Assembly (NCBI RefSeq): GCF_027942865.1 | Contig: NC_134524.1 | Location: forward strand, 20,575,536-20,639,535 | DNA: 64,000 nt | DNA from: Odontesthes bonariensis | Lineage: Eukaryota > Chordata > Actinopteri > Atheriniformes > Atherinopsidae | Direction of reading: 5' to 3' | Shown: piece by piece, positions 60,501 to 64,000 of the stretch | How positions within the stretch are numbered: position 1 is the stretch's first letter | How the letters are laid out: the number at the start of each line of letters is the position of its first letter | Translations under genes and position numbers: made by a program | The notes under the pieces: model-generated | Told to the model about the DNA's origin: nothing | The model's database searches: none | Seen by the model: the letters and a program-made list of their open reading frames with translations, nothing else

Positions 60501-63500
60501 CAAGATGAGAGGGGATGAAATTGGCGGCAAAAGACCGGCAGAGCCAGCCTCTGAGGTGAGCATCAACATTGCATCAACATGCAGTTATCTGGTGTGAAAA
60601 CAAATAAGATTTTACTTTAAAATAAGTAATGTGCTTTTAACGGTCCGTCTTTTCGTGTCAGAATGCGTTGATCCCGCCGAGCGTCAGCTCACCGAAAACG
60701 GCAGCGACGATGGCCGAGAACAAGTCGCGTGAGTCTAAGATAGTAAATTCGTTCAAGGCAAGAGTCAGAAAAATAAAACGGCCAAGACAGAGAATGACCG
60801 AGTGTTTGTTTTTCTCTCCGTACAGCTTCTACACCAGCACAGCGCTCGCGCAAAAAACCCACAAACATAGAAGCGGGCCGTCAGTCAAGCTCTCCTGCTG
60901 AGCAGGTAAAGCATCGCCTTTGAAACACAAATGTCTCTCATACATACGCTTGGAGTTTGTTTTCATTCCCTTTGTTCACTTTCTGTATTTTTGGTCAACG
61001 CGAATTTAATTGGCATCTTTTCAGGTCATCAAGGAGCGGCTGTCAACTCCACCCGTGGTTCCACCTAAGAAGAGCTCCTCGCCTCTATTTAAGGCAAAGC
61101 TGAAAGAGAAAGCTGAATCAGAGGTGGGGCGAGACATTAAAGCGAGTTTTTCGCAAAAAGAAAATAAGATGGGAGAAGAAAAACCGAAGGACATCAGACC
61201 AGTGGAGCCGGCCCGCGAGGTGCACGGCAGCTTTATGATTTTTTTTCTTTTCTTTTCATTCCACACAAATTCACATCGAATGTGACGTTCCGTAAGAATG
61301 ACCAATATCGAATCATGCGTTTTTGACCAACTTAAAGGTTAGACGTTCAACTGTCAGGAAACACCCGTTGAACCCAGGAACCGCTGTCAGCATCGACCAA
61401 AACAGTCGTGATAGGCAACTCAACAAGATTGATTTACATTCTGTTATAAAGTAACTAAGGTGCAATTTTTTGGCATCCGTCTTTAATGAATTTGATAATT
61501 TTTTCACTTGAAGAAAAATGTCTTTTTCCAGCCCATTTAACCTGAGCTGATGACTCTGCTCAGTACGGAAGCCGAGAGCGGACGTGGGTCGTATAAACTT
61601 TTTTCTGATGGGTTTTCTCAAAACAATGATCGTTTTCTCGAGATAACGAGTTAAAGGGATAGTTCGCCTCTTTTGACATGAAGCTGTATGACATCCCATA
61701 TTAGTAATATCATTTATGAACATTGACTTACCCCCTACTGCGTCCTGTGAGCCGAGTTCCGGCCTCGTTTTGGCGTCCACAAAGGTAGTCCGGCTAGTTG
61801 GCTGGGGCTAGAAAAATAAAGCGTCTTGCTTCTCAAAACAATATGCGTTCAAAAGAGTAATACATTTGCACCACAAAATCGTTCTCCAGGAAAAAAGTCA
61901 GACCTCACATCGCTTGGCGCTATTTTTGCCTCCCTTGATATCAATGCGTCAAGCCACCTAGCGATAGCCGCACCTGTTACGGTGTTTGCTGCTCGGTCTG
62001 CTCTTCTGTCTGCTCACTTTACATTGGACACAGTGATAAAGGGAGGCAAAAATAGCGCCAAGCGATGTGAGGTCTGAGTTTTTCTGGCTAACGATTTTGT
62101 GATGCAAATGTATTACTCTTTTGAACGCATATTGTTTTGAGAAGCAAGACGCTTTATTTTCGGGACCCTGGCAAACTAGCCGGACTACCTTCGTCAACGC
62201 CAAAACGAGGCTGGAACTCGGCTCACAGGACGCAGCAGGGGGTAAGTCACTGTTCATAAATGATATTGCTAATATGGGATGTCATACAGCTTCATGTCAA
62301 AAGAGGCGAACTATCCCTTTAAAAACACTGAGAAACTGATCATGAGCATTCAAGAAAAGATGGTCATCTCGTGATCTCAAAAACCATCGGTAAATTACCT
62401 CGTTATCTCGAGAAAACCATTAAAAAAAAGTTATACGTACCACGTCCGCTATTTACATTTGGCCAGACCTCTGTCCTTACTCAAATTATTATTTGATAAG
62501 CCAGCATTTTGTATTTGTAGTTTGAAAATGCGCGTGGGAAGTAATGCTGAGGTCACTAACAGCACAGTTCCAGTGAGGAACATCACAGGAAAGGATCGGT
62601 GCGGGAGATAAACAGTGTAATACATACTGTGTCAGACAGTAATCAGTGATAATCTGTGAAGCAGAAGTCGGTCAGTTTGGTTTGAGAATGAATGGAAACC
62701 TACTTTGGAGTTGGAAACATGAATTCTGCATTCGACTCATTTGAACTGTCCACGCTCTTTTTGCATCAGAACGCGAGCGCTGAAGTGTCAGCAACAACTG
62801 CAGTTACGGAGGAGAAGAAGTCACGTATGTACAAGATGATAACCATAAACATCCAGAAAAAATGAAGAAGCCAGTGCTGAGAGGGATTGTTTTTCTCTCC
62901 GTACAGCTTTTCCATCAGCACAGCGATCTCTCAGAACAGCAGGCCATCAGCTGCCGGATCTTTGTGCTGCTGAGCAGGTGAAGCACAAAAACTTCTTGTT
63001 GCGCGTTACCTCAGTTTAGTTGTGCTTCGTGAGTTTAACTGGCGTCATTTCAGGTAAACAGATCGGTCAGGGAGCGTCCAAAAGCTCCGCCCAAGGTGCC
63101 ACCAAAGAAGGAGGACTCGTCTTTATTCAAGGCAAGGCTAAAGAAGTCTGAATCAGGGCTGGAGCGAGAAGTTCAGAGTTCTTTGGGGGAGAAAACTAAG
63201 ATGAGACGAGAAAAACTGGATGTCATCAGACCAGCGGAGACGGCTTGCAAGGTGATTCACTGTGGCAACATTTGGCCTTTTTCATCTTGGGTTGACACAA
63301 ATTTAGTTTCAATGCCTTTTCAAGCAAATAAAGTTGACTTAATGGTGTTTTAGAATGATTGAGATGGGATCAGCCAGCTGTACCCCCTTTTTTCGATAGA
63401 TTGTCAGAGATGCATCAAGCGCCCAAATAGCACCAGCAGATGCAGAACTCTCCCAGAAAGAGGATCCAACATCATGTAAGTACAGTATGCGTGTGAGTGA

Positions 63501-63805
63501 AGTACGAGATATTTTCACAACGTTCAAGAAAAATGAGGACGGAGCCGTTGTTGTTCCCTACAGTGGATGAAGCTGCACAGCCAGATTTCTGCACTGGCCT
63601 GAAGGTACAGTAGACTCTTGGAAAAAAAAAACAAATGAAATCAATCTTGGACAGAACAGGAACGTCATCATTTGAATGTGGCTTTCACTGTGTGTTACAC
63701 AAACTTCAGGTGAGGGAACTGGCACGGATGTTCTCGGCTACCACAGCCCAAACAGACCCAGCCGGACCAGAGGAGAAACTCGGAGGAGGGCACAGACTCT
63801 CACAG
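57592..63805 (+). CDS. unrecognised multi-exon gene: paired Cys/His fingers plus repeated exon cassette (continues past window)
   Basis: I do not recognise this gene. Nineteen exons read without a frame break (2139 bases, 713 codons): 57592-57805, 57948-58177, 58253-58334, 58409-58485, 58573-58668, 58739-58835, 59768-59853, 59945-60025, 60120-60215, 60355-60555, 60662-60728, 60826-60905, 61025-61219, 62770-62824, 62907-62977, 63054-63251, 63400-63475, 63564-63604, 63710-63805. Exons 1 and 2 each code a Cys/His finger, VCHC...TYxGLRxHQGxMGCTPKG (C-x-C-x14-H-x4-C in the second copy), probably zinc-binding. The rest is Lys/Pro/Ser-rich and cassette-like: a short exon ending in KS at a phase-1 intron, an exon like P(S/F)xPAQRS...AEQ, then an exon like VPPKKEDSSLFKAKL...KM...RPAEPA. 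The start is the first ATG after an acceptor at 57582; an upstream exon is possible. It may be a nuclear or scaffold protein given its basic, low-complexity character; function unknown. TTAA-type MITEs occupy two introns. The 3' end lies outside the window. Confidence 0.75.
58842..59702. mobile_element. TTAA-target MITE six bases after a splice donor
   Basis: Perfect inverted ends AGGGACACTATGT / ACATAGTGTCCCT, flanked by TTAA at 58842-58845 and 59699-59702, as for piggyBac-like elements. About 860 bases, non-coding. It fills the intron between exons 58739-58835 and 59768-59853. Confidence 0.85.
61577..62450. mobile_element. outer MITE (AGCGGACGTGG ends) carrying a nested MITE
   Basis: The left arm AGCGGACGTGGGTCGTATAA...TTTTCTCGAGATAACGAG recurs inverted at the right end (about 62,398-62,450), so the ends at 61577 and 62450 are well defined. 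It sits in the intron between exons 61025-61219 and 62770-62824 and is split by the element at 61651-62322. Nothing else is recognised in the rest of this intron. Confidence 0.75.
61651..62322. mobile_element. long-inverted-repeat (foldback) TTAA MITE
   Basis: Begins TTAAAGGGATAGTTCGCC and ends with the reverse complement, with TTAA at both edges (61651-61654, 62319-62322). The two arms (about 61,651-61,940 and 62,035-62,322) are nearly complementary along almost 300 bases, leaving a loop of roughly 100 bases. piggyBac-like target preference. Confidence 0.88.
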
Positions 63806-64000
63806 GTATTGAAGCAGGCCCTTGTGAAATCACGGGTGCGTTCAAATGGCCTACTTGTCCACGGGGGTGCGGCTGAGTGAGTACAGTGGCTAGGTTTGAT
63901 CCCCACTGTGCCAGGGTGTTGAAGTGTTGTGAAACAAGACACAGAAACGCACATATTAAGCGTTTAGTAGATCCTAAACTACATTAAAAAGGCTACATTT

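Overview
The window looks like a ray-finned (probably percomorph) fish chromosome. It has compact intron-exon genes with GT-AG junctions, a B30.2 TRIM cluster, tandem single-V immunoglobulin receptors with an ITIM-like tail, tRNA-derived SINEs, and many fish-type hAT, TTAA-target and Ty3/Gypsy copies. No prokaryotic features are present.

Layout. (1) About 240-18,410 is a tandem array of Ig-receptor units on the minus strand. The array holds the end of one upstream unit and two apparently intact genes (945-1975 and 14556-15603, 5 exons each). A Ty3/Gypsy copy with two LTRs (6192-14101), itself carrying a 2.1-kb hAT insertion, separates the two genes, and older Gypsy scraps lie at 3715-5640. 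(2) 18.4-20.7 kb is intergenic with a microsatellite and an LTR-like relic. (3) 20.7-50.8 kb is a plus-strand TRIM cluster. Two paralogous blocks (about 20.7-31.7 and 37.3-50.8 kb) each hold a short RING/B-box TRIM followed by a full RING-B-box-coiled-coil-B30.2 TRIM. The short TRIM in the first block is a pseudogene split by a solo LTR. A bloodthirsty/TRIM39-like gene (34214-36991) lies between the blocks. (4) 51521-57530 is a 6-kb hAT transposon of the ZMYM1-like type with two further hATs inserted in it; all three have perfect 8-bp target duplications. (5) 57592 to beyond the window end is a plus-strand gene I do not recognise. Nineteen exons can be read without a frame break: two copies of a Cys/His finger, then a repeating exon cassette coding Lys/Pro/Ser-rich sequence.

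The Ig receptors (ITIM-like tails) and TRIM ubiquitin ligases are both families used in fish immunity. Both have expanded here by tandem duplication, and transposons crowd their introns and flanks. The exon coordinates come from hand reading of splice sites and frame; no database search or transcript evidence was available.
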